Part shown: positions 7,288-14,867 of the stretch, piece after piece
Position numbering within the stretch: the first letter of the stretch is position 1
Layout: each line of letters begins with the position of its first letter
From: Eubacteriales bacterium
GTDB taxonomy: Bacteria > Bacillota > Clostridia > JAQUNY01
Assembly (NCBI GenBank): GCA_028717405.1
Contig: JAQUNY010000016.1
Location: 1 to 18,285 of the forward strand
DNA: 18,285 bases
Direction of reading: 5' to 3'
Translations under genes and position numbers: made by a program
The notes under the pieces: model-generated
Databases searched by the model: none
Told to the model about the DNA's origin: nothing
Seen by the model: the letters and a program-made list of their open reading frames with translations, nothing else

Positions 7288-8304
7288 TTACCAGAATCCG
7301 CCTCCGCTTGCCGGAAAACCTGCATCTGTTAATGTCTTCAATAATTCTGACCACTTCATATATGCAGTTCTGGAAAGGTGTATGCCGTCGGTGGTATAAT
7401 CCGGCTTTAACGCCCCTGTAAACGGATCACTCAATTTTTCACCAATATCTGCGTATTCATATCTGCGCATTTCAGCTTCCGCCAATAGCAGAGAATTCAG
7501 CCTGTTAATTTTTTCGAGGCTTACATTTCGGTTGAAAGACATTCTTTCAGAACTCATCGGCAATATGGATTGTATCGTTATTGCTGCAAATGGGCATCCG
7601 TATCCCAAAACATCCAGAATACCGGAATAATTTGACATGATTACATCATCTTCTATACCGCCCCAGATATCATTAGTACCCAGCATGATGTATATTTCAG
7701 AGGGATGGGAGGCAATGACGCGATCCAGCTTTTCCAGGGCTCCTGCTGTTGTAATCCCGTTAAAACCAAGATTGATGAAGGAAACCGGTGATGTGGCGAA
7801 AAAATACTGCAGTTCAAAGGCTTCGGTAAGTGAGTCGCCAAAAAACACCACCGGAGCGGTAGTTATGTTTACAGTATTTGTTTTGCCTTCCCATTCTACC
7901 AGAGCTCCAAAGCTCTCGGCAAGAAACCTGAGAGGTACATAAAGCGAGCCGTCCGATTGAATCATGGCCTGGTCGGTGGCAATAAGATTATCGTTTAAAA
8001 TGGCAGAGGGGGCGTCCAGAAACATACTGACATTTCCACGGCCTTTTCTGTATGTCAGCTTATATTCGTGGGGATCCCAGTCAAAGGAGGCATTAAAAGC
8101 ATTACATATGCTCATATAGTTGACTATGACCCTCCCGGCCGGCGTAGTTTTCGGATAAGCGTATTCAAGGTGCTTTCCGTTGACCGAAACCGAAATTTCT
8201 GCCGGTGTTGCGACAGGAGCCTCCGGAGAAAACGAATGCGCCGGGAAACAAACAAATAACAAAATCACAGCCAGAGCTGCTGTCTGTCTGATGTATCTAA
8301 CCAT
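7288..8304 (-). CDS. Secreted SGNH/GDSL hydrolase with N-terminal stalk domain
   Basis: 338 residues, exported. A signal peptide covers about 1-24 (hydrophobic LAVILLFVCF, cleavage near PAHS). Residues about 35-148 resemble the copper-amine-oxidase N-terminal stalk domain common in clostridial surface proteins (SVNGKHLEY; NDNLIATDQAMIQSDGSLYVPLRFLAESFGA). An SGNH esterase follows with all four blocks: GDS 156-158 (nucleophile S158), Gly in NLGFNG 179-183, GTND 209-212, and DGIH with D306 and H309. It may deacylate a cell-wall or extracellular carbohydrate; the substrate cannot be read from sequence. A weak AAAGG site lies about 11 nt before ATG 8304, and an extended -10 promoter lies upstream. 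It is convergent with the GerMN unit and stands alone. Confidence 0.9.
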   Translation of the reverse strand: MVRYIRQTAALAVILLFVCFPAHSFSPEAPVATPAEISVSVNGKHLEYAYPKTTPAGRVIVNYMSICNAFNASFDWDPHEYKLTYRKGRGNVSMFLDAPSAILNDNLIATDQAMIQSDGSLYVPLRFLAESFGALVEWEGKTNTVNITTAPVVFFGDSLTEAFELQYFFATSPVSFINLGFNGITTAGALEKLDRVIASHPSEIYIMLGTNDIWGGIEDDVIMSNYSGILDVLGYGCPFAAITIQSILPMSSERMSFNRNVSLEKINRLNSLLLAEAEMRRYEYADIGEKLSDPFTGALKPDYTTDGIHLSRTAYMKWSELLKTLTDAGFPASGGGFW

Positions 8305-8353
8305 AATATCTTTACCTTTATGTATACAGCAATTTTATAGCCGCCCGAGAAAT

Positions 8354-8362
8354 ATTATAACA
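8354..8362 (-). promoter_or_regulatory. Extended -10 promoter of the SGNH hydrolase gene
   Basis: On the minus strand, TGT-TATAAT (8362-8354): a perfect -10 with the TGn extension. I see no good -35 at 17 bp. The predicted start near 8347 gives a leader of about 43 nt. Confidence 0.5.
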
Positions 8363-8399
8363 TATCAGGCATGATTGAAGGAGGGAGGAGTGGCATACA

Positions 8400-8463
8400 G
8401 ATAACTCAAGTGACAGATAAATCAAGTGACAGATAAATCAAATGACAGATAAATCAAATTGCG
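8400..8463. repeat. 16-bp tandem repeat, nearly four copies
   Basis: The unit GATAAATCAAGTGACA occurs as GATAACTCAAGTGACA, GATAAATCAAGTGACA, GATAAATCAAATGACA and a decaying fourth copy GATAAATCAAATTGCG. It fills the divergent gap between the SGNH gene and the methyltransferase gene, and its last bases form the -35 of the rlmL-type promoter. Confidence 0.92.
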
Positions 8464-8487
8464 CATAAATCTGATGTCTATTATACT
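8459..8487 (+). promoter_or_regulatory. Promoter of the THUMP methyltransferase gene
   Basis: TTGCGC (8459-8464), 17-bp spacer, TATACT (8482-8487). The -35 overlaps the end of the 16-bp repeat array. The predicted start is about 30 bases before ATG 8526. Confidence 0.55.
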
Positions 8488-8525
8488 GGGAGAGCAGGAT
8501 CATCGGTTATTGAGCGGAGGAAGAT

Positions 8526-9695
8526 ATGAATAAACTGGATCTTATAGCTACGGCAGCTTTTGGCGTCGAATCCGTTGTGTCAAGAGAATTGAAGAAACTT
8601 GGATATTTTGATCAGCACACGGATAACGGAAGGATCAGTTTCAAGGGAAACCCTGAAGCAATATGCAGGACAAACCTCTGGCTGAGATGTGCGGAAAGGG
8701 TACTGCTCAAAATGGGTGAATTTAAAGCATTATCTTTTGAAGAGCTATTTCAGGGGACAAAAGCTTTGCCTTGGGATGAAATATTGCCGGAAAACGCCCG
8801 TTTCCCTGTCGAAGGAAAATCCATACGTTCAAAGCTCTACAGTGTCCCGGATTGCCAGGCGATTGTTAAAAAGGCTGTTGTTGAAAAGCTTAAGCAGAAA
8901 TACAGGCGCGAAATTTTCCCTGAAGACGGGCCGCTTTACAAGCTGGAGGTCGCGCTTCTTGACGACATCGCGGTACTGACTATAGACACAAGTGGTGCCG
9001 GACTTCATAAAAGAGGTTACAGAAAACTATCGGTAGAGGCGCCTTTAAGGGAAACACTTGCTTGTGCGCTGATCGACTTAAGCAGATGGAAGGGTGACAG
9101 GGTACTTTATGATCCATTCTGTGGTTCCGGGACAATACCTGTCGAGGCTGCCATGATAGCTCTGAATATTGCACCCGGAATCAAAAGGACTTTCATATCT
9201 GAAGAATGGCCGCAGCTGCCCTCGCGTTTATGGAGACAGGCAAGGGAAGAAGCTGTTTCATCGGCAGCCGCAGCAGCACAAAACGTACCGGAGCTCAGAA
9301 TACACGGCTCAGACATAGATGCGCAGGCTGTCAGTATAGCAAGATATCATGCCGCACAGGCGGGGGTGGAGAAACATATACATTTTCAGAAGCTTGATAT
9401 CAGGGAGATAAGCTCTCGGTTTAAATATGGATATATCATATGCAATCCGCCATATGGGGAGCGCATGGGAGAGGCCGGAGAGGCCGAAGCACTTTATCGC
9501 GATATCTCAAAGGTGTTCAGGACTTTCGACACATGGTCGTTCCATATACTGACTTCGCATATGGGATTCGAAAGGCAATACGGGCGCAGGGCGGACCATA
9601 ACAGGAAGCTATACAATGGCATGATAATGTGCCGCCTGTACCAATATTACGGACCAAAACCTCCGGCTGCAATACCTGCTGGCAGTGCATATTAA
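8526..9695 (+). CDS. THUMP-domain class I SAM-dependent RNA methyltransferase (RlmL/YpsC type)
   Basis: 389 residues. The N-terminal part (about 1-160) matches the RlmL/YpsC family: a ferredoxin-like start MNKLDLIATAAFGVESVVSRELKKLG, then a THUMP RNA-binding domain (QAIVKKAVVEKLKQKY, GLHKRGYRK). The C-terminal Rossmann methyltransferase has the SAM-binding loop DPFCGSGT at 196-203, GSDID at 261-265 and the catalytic NPPY at 307-310, typical of N2-guanine methylation. E. coli RlmL makes m2G2445 in 23S rRNA, so a 23S rRNA guanine target is the likely role. This is the short, single-methyltransferase form, not the RlmKL fusion. GGAGGA lies 6 nt before ATG 8526. The stop codon ends the first copy of a 14-bp duplication. 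Confidence 0.94.
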   Translation: MNKLDLIATAAFGVESVVSRELKKLGYFDQHTDNGRISFKGNPEAICRTNLWLRCAERVLLKMGEFKALSFEELFQGTKALPWDEILPENARFPVEGKSIRSKLYSVPDCQAIVKKAVVEKLKQKYRREIFPEDGPLYKLEVALLDDIAVLTIDTSGAGLHKRGYRKLSVEAPLRETLACALIDLSRWKGDRVLYDPFCGSGTIPVEAAMIALNIAPGIKRTFISEEWPQLPSRLWRQAREEAVSSAAAAAQNVPELRIHGSDIDAQAVSIARYHAAQAGVEKHIHFQKLDIREISSRFKYGYIICNPPYGERMGEAGEAEALYRDISKVFRTFDTWSFHILTSHMGFERQYGRRADHNRKLYNGMIMCRLYQYYGPKPPAAIPAGSAY

Positions 9696-9709
9696 GCAGT
9701 GCACATTAA
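9682..9709. repeat. 14-bp tandem duplication across a stop codon
   Basis: GCAGTGCATATTAA (9682-9695) is followed directly by GCAGTGCACATTAA (9696-9709), one mismatch. The first copy ends exactly with the TAA stop of the methyltransferase gene. Confidence 0.85.
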
Positions 9710-9734
9710 TCTTCCTTTTTATTACAGCTGATGA

Positions 9735-9740
9735 TATAAT
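9735..9740 (+). promoter_or_regulatory. Candidate -10 element for the Sel1 gene
   Basis: A perfect TATAAT 47 bases before ATG 9787. The -35 at 17 bp (TTCCTT) is poor, so transcription from the upstream gene may contribute. Confidence 0.35.
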
Positions 9741-9786
9741 CAATGTGACCGAATATATTGCGGAAAACAAAATACGGAGGTCTGAG

Positions 9787-10332
9787 ATGGCCGATATAAA
9801 TGAAATGTATGAAAAAGCAGTTGCCGGTGACACTGAAGCGCAATTCAGCCTTGCGGTTGCGCTTGAAAATGGCGAAGGAGTCGCAAGAGATATAAACCAG
9901 GCTATAGCATGGTATCTTAGAGTTGCAGAAAAAGGCTTTGCCTCAGCCCAGTATAATCTTGGAAATTGCTACCAGGACGATTCACTCCAAGCCAAGGATT
10001 ATGCTGCTTCGGCCTATTGGTACGGAAAGGCTGCCGAACAGGGCCATCTCAATGCAACCTACATGCTGGCAATGTGTTATAAAAACGGAGAAGGCGTCGC
10101 AGAAGATCATAAAAAAATGAAAGAACTGCTGCAGTTTGCGGCAGGCAAGGGGCATGAGCCTTCAATAAGGATGCTTGATAAGATCAAACAGATAGAAAAG
10201 GAATCCTATAGCGAAGCCAGAAGAATCAACTCCGCAAATACCGCGGCTGGCAAAAAGGGATGCCTTGGTTCTGTTTTATTATTATTGCTCTTTACCACAG
10301 GTCTGATTACAATTTTGTCATTTATTTCATAG
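9787..10332 (+). CDS. Sel1-repeat (TPR-like) protein with C-terminal membrane anchor
   Basis: 181 residues from ATG 9787, chosen because GGAGG (9776-9780) lies 6 nt upstream and the protein then starts at the repeats (MADINEMYEKAVAGDTEAQ). The frame is open further upstream, to 9685, but that would overlap the methyltransferase gene and has no ribosome binding site. Three Sel1 repeats: about 17-52 (AQFSLAVALENGEGVARD), 53-88 (AQYNLGNCYQDD...WYGKAAEQGH) and 89-124 (ATYMLAMCYKNGEGVAED). After a charged stretch, residues 159-180 form one hydrophobic segment that ends the protein, so it is probably tail-anchored with the repeats in the cytoplasm. Sel1 repeats mediate protein contacts; the partner is unknown. 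Confidence 0.88.
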   Translation: MADINEMYEKAVAGDTEAQFSLAVALENGEGVARDINQAIAWYLRVAEKGFASAQYNLGNCYQDDSLQAKDYAASAYWYGKAAEQGHLNATYMLAMCYKNGEGVAEDHKKMKELLQFAAGKGHEPSIRMLDKIKQIEKESYSEARRINSANTAAGKKGCLGSVLLLLLFTTGLITILSFIS

Positions 10333-10419
10333 TTAAGTCTAAGCAAGCACGAAATAAGCTTAACAGAGCGTTTCGGAATGCAACATAATCCATGCTCAAG
10401 GCCTTTATGCTGCCTGGCT

Positions 10420-10448
10420 TTGACATGGGCATATTTCTGTGTTAATAT
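10420..10448 (+). promoter_or_regulatory. Promoter of the aroA-aroC unit
   Basis: TTGACA (10420-10425), 17-bp spacer ending in the TGn extension, -10 TAATAT (10443-10448). The perfect -35 plus extended -10 makes this a good sigma-A candidate. The leader to ATG 10511 is about 55 nt. The rest of the 10333-10419 gap shows no gene. Confidence 0.65.
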
Positions 10449-10510
10449 CTTACTCTACCGGAAATGCGGCATTATATTAATTCTAAATGTAAAACAGACA
10501 GGACAATGAT

Positions 10511-11797
10511 ATGCTGTATAAAATATCCAAATCAGAAAATATGTCGGGCGATATAGAGATTCCCGGTTCAAAGTCCCACACCATAAGGGCTCTTTTCCTC
10601 GGGGCGCTTGCTGAGGGCGTTTCTACAGTCAGAAATCCTTTATTTTCAAGCGACACACAGTCGGCTATTGACACTTGCCGTGCTATGGGCGCTGAAATAC
10701 TGGCCGGCAGTGACGCTGTTAAAATAAAGGGATTTAACGGGAAACCCCATACGCCGGATGATGTGATCAATACCGGGAATTCCGGGACAACTATTACTTT
10801 TGCCATTTCCGTAGCGGCACTGAATGAAGGATATACCATACTTACCGGAGATGCACAGGTCCGAAGACGGCCTCAGGAACCCCTGATAAAATCATGTGTG
10901 GATCTTGGCGCGCAAGTGGTATCTGCTTCGGGGAAAGGTTTCCCGCCCATAATAGTAAAAGGCAGGATGAGGGGCGGGAAAACAGGAATAAGGGCGATAA
11001 CTTCACAGTACCTTTCATCCCTTCTTATAAGCGCTCCTTTTGCAGAAGGTGATTCATTGATAACGGTTGAAGTACTCAACGAAGCGCCTTATGTCGGAAT
11101 GACTCTTGATTGGCTTTCAAAGCTTGGCATAGAGGTACACAACAAAGGCTTCGATGAATTTTCGATCAGGGGAGGGCAAAGACTTAAAGCGTTTGACACC
11201 TCCATACCCGGAGATTTTTCGTCAGCGGCCTTTTTCCTTGTATTGGCAGCTATATCAGGAGGAAATTTCAAACTTCTTAATCTTGATATGAGCGACAGCC
11301 AGGGAGATAAGGCAGTCGTCGAAATACTGAGAGATATGGGCGCCAGGGTAACGATAAACAAGGACGACAACTCTGTTTCATCTGTTTCAATAGAAGGGGC
11401 AGGACTGAAGGGGATGGAGATAGATATGAATCCAATACCGGATGCCCTTCCCGCAATGGCAGTGGCCGCCTGCTTCGCAAAAGGGGAGACAAGGCTTGTA
11501 AACGTACCTCAGGCGCGATATAAAGAAACAGACAGGATAAGCGCAATGTGCATTGAACTAAGAAAGATGGGCGCGGATGTCAGGGAGCTCCCCGACGGGC
11601 TGCTGATCAGGGAAAGCAGGTTAAAGGGCAGCAGCCTCAGCGGTTATGGAGACCACAGGATCGTTATGGCTCTTACAGTTGCAGCCCTTTGTTCTGAAGG
11701 GGAGAGTTTTATTGATACTGCCGAGTCGGTATCGGTCACATTCCCTGGATTTGGCGATTTGATTACCGCATGCGGAGGAAAGCTTACCATTATTTAG
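10511..11797 (+). CDS. aroA: 3-phosphoshikimate 1-carboxyvinyltransferase (EPSP synthase)
   Basis: 428 residues, normal family length. It joins PEP to shikimate-3-phosphate to give EPSP, the sixth shikimate step. Conserved: PGSKSHTIR (K21, S22, R26), RRRPQEPL, the TSQ triplet, DMNPIPD, YKETDRISAM and GDHRIVMAL. Unusual: the first family signature, normally GN[SA]GT-x-x-R, reads GNSGTTIT (89-96 region), so a near-invariant Arg (E. coli R100) is replaced by Thr, confirmed in the codons. The E. coli K411 position is also not Lys, which is common in other subfamilies. Start ATG 10511 has only a weak AGGA upstream. aroC follows after 67 bases, probably in one transcript. Confidence 0.95.
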   Translation: MLYKISKSENMSGDIEIPGSKSHTIRALFLGALAEGVSTVRNPLFSSDTQSAIDTCRAMGAEILAGSDAVKIKGFNGKPHTPDDVINTGNSGTTITFAISVAALNEGYTILTGDAQVRRRPQEPLIKSCVDLGAQVVSASGKGFPPIIVKGRMRGGKTGIRAITSQYLSSLLISAPFAEGDSLITVEVLNEAPYVGMTLDWLSKLGIEVHNKGFDEFSIRGGQRLKAFDTSIPGDFSSAAFFLVLAAISGGNFKLLNLDMSDSQGDKAVVEILRDMGARVTINKDDNSVSSVSIEGAGLKGMEIDMNPIPDALPAMAVAACFAKGETRLVNVPQARYKETDRISAMCIELRKMGADVRELPDGLLIRESRLKGSSLSGYGDHRIVMALTVAALCSEGESFIDTAESVSVTFPGFGDLITACGGKLTII

Positions 11798-11864
11798 CCG
11801 CATTTTTTATAGATGTTTTGAATGATTTAATGATTAAATATTTTATGAAGAGGAGATTAAAACA

Positions 11865-13043
11865 ATGCTGGGGAACACATTTGGCAGGATATTCAGGGTA
11901 ACTACCTGTGGTGAATCATATTCGGGAGGATTCAATAAAAAAGAAGACATACCCAAAGAGCTTTATGGAGGTTTGATTGCGATCGCAGACGGCGTACCGC
12001 CCGGGATAAGGCTGACGCCGGCGATGATACAGGCGGAGCTGGACAAAAGAAAGCCGGGGCAGTCAAAGCTTGATTCACCAAGGAAAGAAACCGACAGGGT
12101 TTATATCTTTTCAGGAGTCATGGAAGACAGCCTTACTACAGGAGCACCGGTGGGACTTGTCATACCTAATGTCGACATTGAAGAGATCCACATAAATCAA
12201 TACCGGGACTACAAAGATGTAGTAAGACCGGGGCATGCTGAATTTACTTTCTTCAAGAAATACGGAGAATATGCAGACTGGGTCGGCGCCGGCAGAGCAT
12301 CAGGCCGCGAGACGGCGGGCCGTGTCGCAGGCGGAGCTGTAGCGAAGGCAATACTTGACACTATGGGGATAGACGTCATTGGGTTTGTGGTTGAATCGCA
12401 CGGAATAAAAGCCGGACCTGTATCATATGAACTGGCAAAAGCCAATTACAGGAAAAATGAGCTTAACTGCCCCGATCTGGAAGCAGCCGGAGTCATGATA
12501 GACGATATCATGAAAGTTAAAGACGAAGGCGACACCTGCGGGGGGATAGTTGAAATTATTGCAAAGGGTGTGCCTTCAGGGCTGGGAGAACCTGTATTTG
12601 ACAAGCTCAGTGCAACAATATCCCATGGTATCATGTCCATAGGGGCTATAAAAGGGATAGAATTCGGGGCAGGTTTTGGGCATGCTGTAATGAAAGGCTC
12701 AGAATCGAATGATGAACCATATTATGACAAGGAGAGCGGGAAAGTAAAATTTAAAACAAACAATTCAGGAGGCTTCCTGGGCGGGATTTCAAATGGAGAG
12801 GAAATAAGGATCAGGGTTGCTGTGAAGCCCACCCCCACGATTTCTCTCAGACAATCCACTGTTAATATGGCAAAGCTTGAAAATACGATTTTACAGCCTA
12901 TAACAAGGCGTGACCCGTCACTTTGCCCCAGGATATATCCTGTTTGTGAAGCAATGGTCAGAATGGCTATTCTGGACGCGATATACATGGCTAAAGGGTA
13001 TTCGGCAGTCGCAGGGATCTCTGAAAAATGGGAAAAACTCTGA
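11865..13043 (+). CDS. aroC: Chorismate synthase, divergent active-site loop
   Basis: 392 residues. It converts EPSP to chorismate with reduced FMN, the last shikimate step, so it acts directly after the upstream AroA. Conserved: NTFGRIFRVTT, DGVPPG, RPGHAE (H124), GAGRASGRETAGRVAGGA (141-158), the FGAGFGHAVMKGSE stretch, and R348-R-D350-P. Unusual: where the family has GESHG, this protein reads GESYSGGF (Y19) followed by about 14 extra residues before GGLIAIADGVPPG, so one of the two invariant active-site histidines is absent in any alignment I can make. In the third signature, R-[SHF]-D is R-R-D. Start ATG 11865 has AAGAGGAG about 8 nt upstream. A strong terminator follows. This is either a natural subfamily or an enzyme with altered mechanism. 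Confidence 0.94.
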   Translation: MLGNTFGRIFRVTTCGESYSGGFNKKEDIPKELYGGLIAIADGVPPGIRLTPAMIQAELDKRKPGQSKLDSPRKETDRVYIFSGVMEDSLTTGAPVGLVIPNVDIEEIHINQYRDYKDVVRPGHAEFTFFKKYGEYADWVGAGRASGRETAGRVAGGAVAKAILDTMGIDVIGFVVESHGIKAGPVSYELAKANYRKNELNCPDLEAAGVMIDDIMKVKDEGDTCGGIVEIIAKGVPSGLGEPVFDKLSATISHGIMSIGAIKGIEFGAGFGHAVMKGSESNDEPYYDKESGKVKFKTNNSGGFLGGISNGEEIRIRVAVKPTPTISLRQSTVNMAKLENTILQPITRRDPSLCPRIYPVCEAMVRMAILDAIYMAKGYSAVAGISEKWEKL

Positions 13044-13067
13044 ATATTGTCTGAACATTTAAAGTAA

Positions 13068-13099
13068 AATCAGTAAATAAGTGAATCAGTTAATAAGCA
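13068..13099. repeat. 16-bp tandem duplication
   Basis: AATCAGTAAATAAGTG (13068-13083) followed by AATCAGTTAATAAGCA (13084-13099), three mismatches, between the aroC stop and its terminator. Confidence 0.65.
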
Positions 13100-13104
13100 A
13101 AAAA

Positions 13105-13141
13105 AAATATAAAACCCTGTATAATTCAGGGTTTTATATTT
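13105..13141. terminator. Strong bidirectional terminator between aroC and hup
   Basis: Perfect 15-bp stem AAATATAAAACCCTG / CAGGGTTTTATATTT around TATAATT, with an A-run before and T-rich sequence after. It serves the convergent aroC (plus) and hup (minus). Confidence 0.93.
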
Positions 13142-13171
13142 ATGTGAGAATAATTAAGTTATAGCCTGCTG

Positions 13172-13444
13172 TCAGTTGACAATAGCCTTCAAACCTTTAC
13201 CTGCCTTGAATACAGGAGCTTTTGATGCAGGGATCTTGATTTCCTTCTTTGTCTGAGGGTTTCTGCCTTTTCTGGCGGCCCTTTTTCTGACCTCAAAGGT
13301 GCCAAAACCTACGAGAACTACCTTCTCGCCGCCTTTCAAAGCGGTTTCAACTGATTCTACGAATGCGTCCAGAGCAGCGGTCGCGCTTTTCTTGTTCAAA
13401 CCTGACTTTGCAGCGATTGAAGCAATCAAATCTGTTTTGTTCAT
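13172..13444 (-). CDS. hup: HU family DNA-binding protein
   Basis: 90 residues, the standard HU length. HU is a small basic dimer that bends DNA and compacts the nucleoid. It begins MNKTDLIASIAAKSGLNKK and contains KKSATAALDAFVESV, the dimer-core GEKVVLVGFGTFEVRKRAAR and the DNA-binding arm with GRNPQTKKEIKIPASKAP. Start ATG 13444 is fixed by AAGGAGG about 7 nt upstream; a longer in-frame ATG at 13504 lies in the -35 region of the promoter and is rejected. It has its own strong promoter and the shared bidirectional terminator, so it is monocistronic. I cannot tell whether it is the only HU in the genome. Confidence 0.97.
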   Translation of the reverse strand: MNKTDLIASIAAKSGLNKKSATAALDAFVESVETALKGGEKVVLVGFGTFEVRKRAARKGRNPQTKKEIKIPASKAPVFKAGKGLKAIVN

Positions 13445-13475
13445 TTTAAAGCCTCCTTGGTTAGAATTCAAAGTA

Positions 13476-13504
13476 ATTGTACACTTAAACATCAGATGAG
13501 TCAA
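13476..13504 (-). promoter_or_regulatory. Promoter of hup
   Basis: On the minus strand: TTGACT (13504-13499), 17-bp spacer, TACAAT (13481-13476), five of six bases in each hexamer. The start near 13469 gives a leader of about 25 nt. Confidence 0.8.
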
Positions 13505-13594
13505 GGCTTTTAAGCAATTTTGGCATTGTATATATGCAATTCTTATATTAAATCAGGTCAAGGCCAAAAAATTATCCGGGAATTTATTTGTAAA

Positions 13595-13623
13595 GCCGAT
13601 TTTCCGGTTGCAGGAAAACCGGC
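13595..13623 (-). terminator. Probable terminator of argJ
   Basis: On the minus strand GCCGGTTTTCC, loop TGCAACC, GGAAAATCGGC: an 11-bp stem with one G-U pair (an A/C mismatch on the plus strand), 12 bases after the argJ stop, followed by TTTACAAAT. The T-run is weak, so termination may be partial. Confidence 0.6.
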
Positions 13624-13634
13624 AGATAATCTCC

Positions 13635-14837
13635 TTATGTCCTGTAACTGCCGTTTATGTTGACATAATCACAGGAAAGGTCGCATGTCCACATGCGATC
13701 AGTTATCAGCCCCTTCTTCAGGTTGATGGTTATGGATACAGTATCTGAAGCAAGCAGGGCTTTCGCCTCTTTCTCATCAAAATCAACAGCGACACCGTTC
13801 CTGCATACAAGAAGGTCCCCGATTGATATATCTGTCAGCAGAGGATCAAAATCTGCGCCTGAATATCCGGCTGCAGTAATTATCCTGCCCCAGTTTGCAT
13901 CCTCACCGTTGATGGCTGTTTTTACCAGCGGTGATTTTGCAATAGCTGACAGAACCTTGCAGGCATCATCTTCATTTGCAGCGCCCTTTACATTGAGTTC
14001 TATCAGCTTGGTTGCGCCTTCACCATCGGCGGCAACCTCTTTGGCAAGATGTATGCAGACATGTTCAAGTGCTTCATAAAACCTTGAATATTCAAAATCT
14101 TCTCGTATGAGACCTGAGTTGTCAGCCTGGCCATTTGCGAACATTATGACCATATCGCATACGCTTGTGTCTCCATCTACTGAAATACGGTTAAAGCTTT
14201 TTTTCACAGCGTCTTTCAGAGCTTGGGCAAGAAGGCTTTTTGATATGTTGACATCGGTTGTTATGACGCCTATCAGAGTTGCCATATTCGGATGTATCAT
14301 GCCGGAGCCTTTTGCCATACCGCCGATCCTGATTTTGGTGTCCTGTACTTCGGCTTCGACAGAAATTTCCTTTACAGTCATGTCAGTGGTCATTATCGCT
14401 TCAGCTGCATCGTGGCCTCCTCCCGGCTCCATATTGCTTATTGCATCATCGATACCGCTGAGTATCCTGGGCATATCAAGCGGCTTGCCTATTACACCTG
14501 TAGATCCGACAAGGATCTCCCCGGGAGTGCATTCCAGAAGCTCGGCTGCCTTCTCGGTAATTTTTTTTGCGTCCTCATAACCCCGGGGGCCGACGCAGGC
14601 ATTTGCACATCCGCTGTTTATAATTATTGCCGTTGCGTAACCGTTGCTTATATTCTCCATAGTGACCTGAAGAGAATGACCTTTCACCAGGTTTGTCGTA
14701 AAAACGCCCGCGGCGGCTGCAGGGCACTCAGAGCATACTATGGCGAGATCTTTCATATCGTCTTTTTTGATCCCGCATGATACTCCTGTAGCGAAAAAAC
14801 CTTCCGGGGCGGATACACCGCCTTTTATCTCATTCAT
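13635..14837 (-). CDS. argJ: Bifunctional ornithine acetyltransferase / N-acetylglutamate synthase
   Basis: 400 residues from ATG 14837, chosen because GGAG lies 8 nt upstream and the protein then starts MNEIKGGVSAPEGF; ATG 14855 would add six residues with a poorer site. ArgJ moves the acetyl group from N-acetylornithine to glutamate in the cyclic arginine pathway. The precursor cleaves itself at the Thr of KGSGMIHPNMATLIG (T187), which becomes the nucleophile of the beta chain. Other family motifs are NSGCANAC, GSTGVIG, SVDGDTSVCDM, INGEDANWGRI and the C-terminal WTCDLSCDYVNINGSYRT. Whether it also uses acetyl-CoA cannot be read from sequence. Unusually it stands alone, without argC, argB or argD beside it; two promoters and a leader inverted repeat lie upstream. 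Confidence 0.96.
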   Translation of the reverse strand: MNEIKGGVSAPEGFFATGVSCGIKKDDMKDLAIVCSECPAAAAGVFTTNLVKGHSLQVTMENISNGYATAIIINSGCANACVGPRGYEDAKKITEKAAELLECTPGEILVGSTGVIGKPLDMPRILSGIDDAISNMEPGGGHDAAEAIMTTDMTVKEISVEAEVQDTKIRIGGMAKGSGMIHPNMATLIGVITTDVNISKSLLAQALKDAVKKSFNRISVDGDTSVCDMVIMFANGQADNSGLIREDFEYSRFYEALEHVCIHLAKEVAADGEGATKLIELNVKGAANEDDACKVLSAIAKSPLVKTAINGEDANWGRIITAAGYSGADFDPLLTDISIGDLLVCRNGVAVDFDEKEAKALLASDTVSITINLKKGLITDRMWTCDLSCDYVNINGSYRT

Positions 14838-14867
14838 CAGTAACACTCCAATCATTTGTAAAACTTC

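Noticed and set aside
7140..7325. Minus-strand frame encoding a NGISH repeat
   Set aside because: The peptide repeat is only the reverse reading of the 15-bp DNA repeat after the GerMN gene.
8400..8463. CRISPR array
   Set aside because: Repeat units abut without spacers and there are no cas genes.
13445..13504. N-terminal extension of HU
   Set aside because: The extra codons cover the promoter and ribosome binding site; MNKTDLIA is the standard HU start.
14107..14780. Two plus-strand frames of about 160 codons opposite argJ
   Set aside because: Both are shadows of the ArgJ coding sequence; no family resemblance and no start signals.
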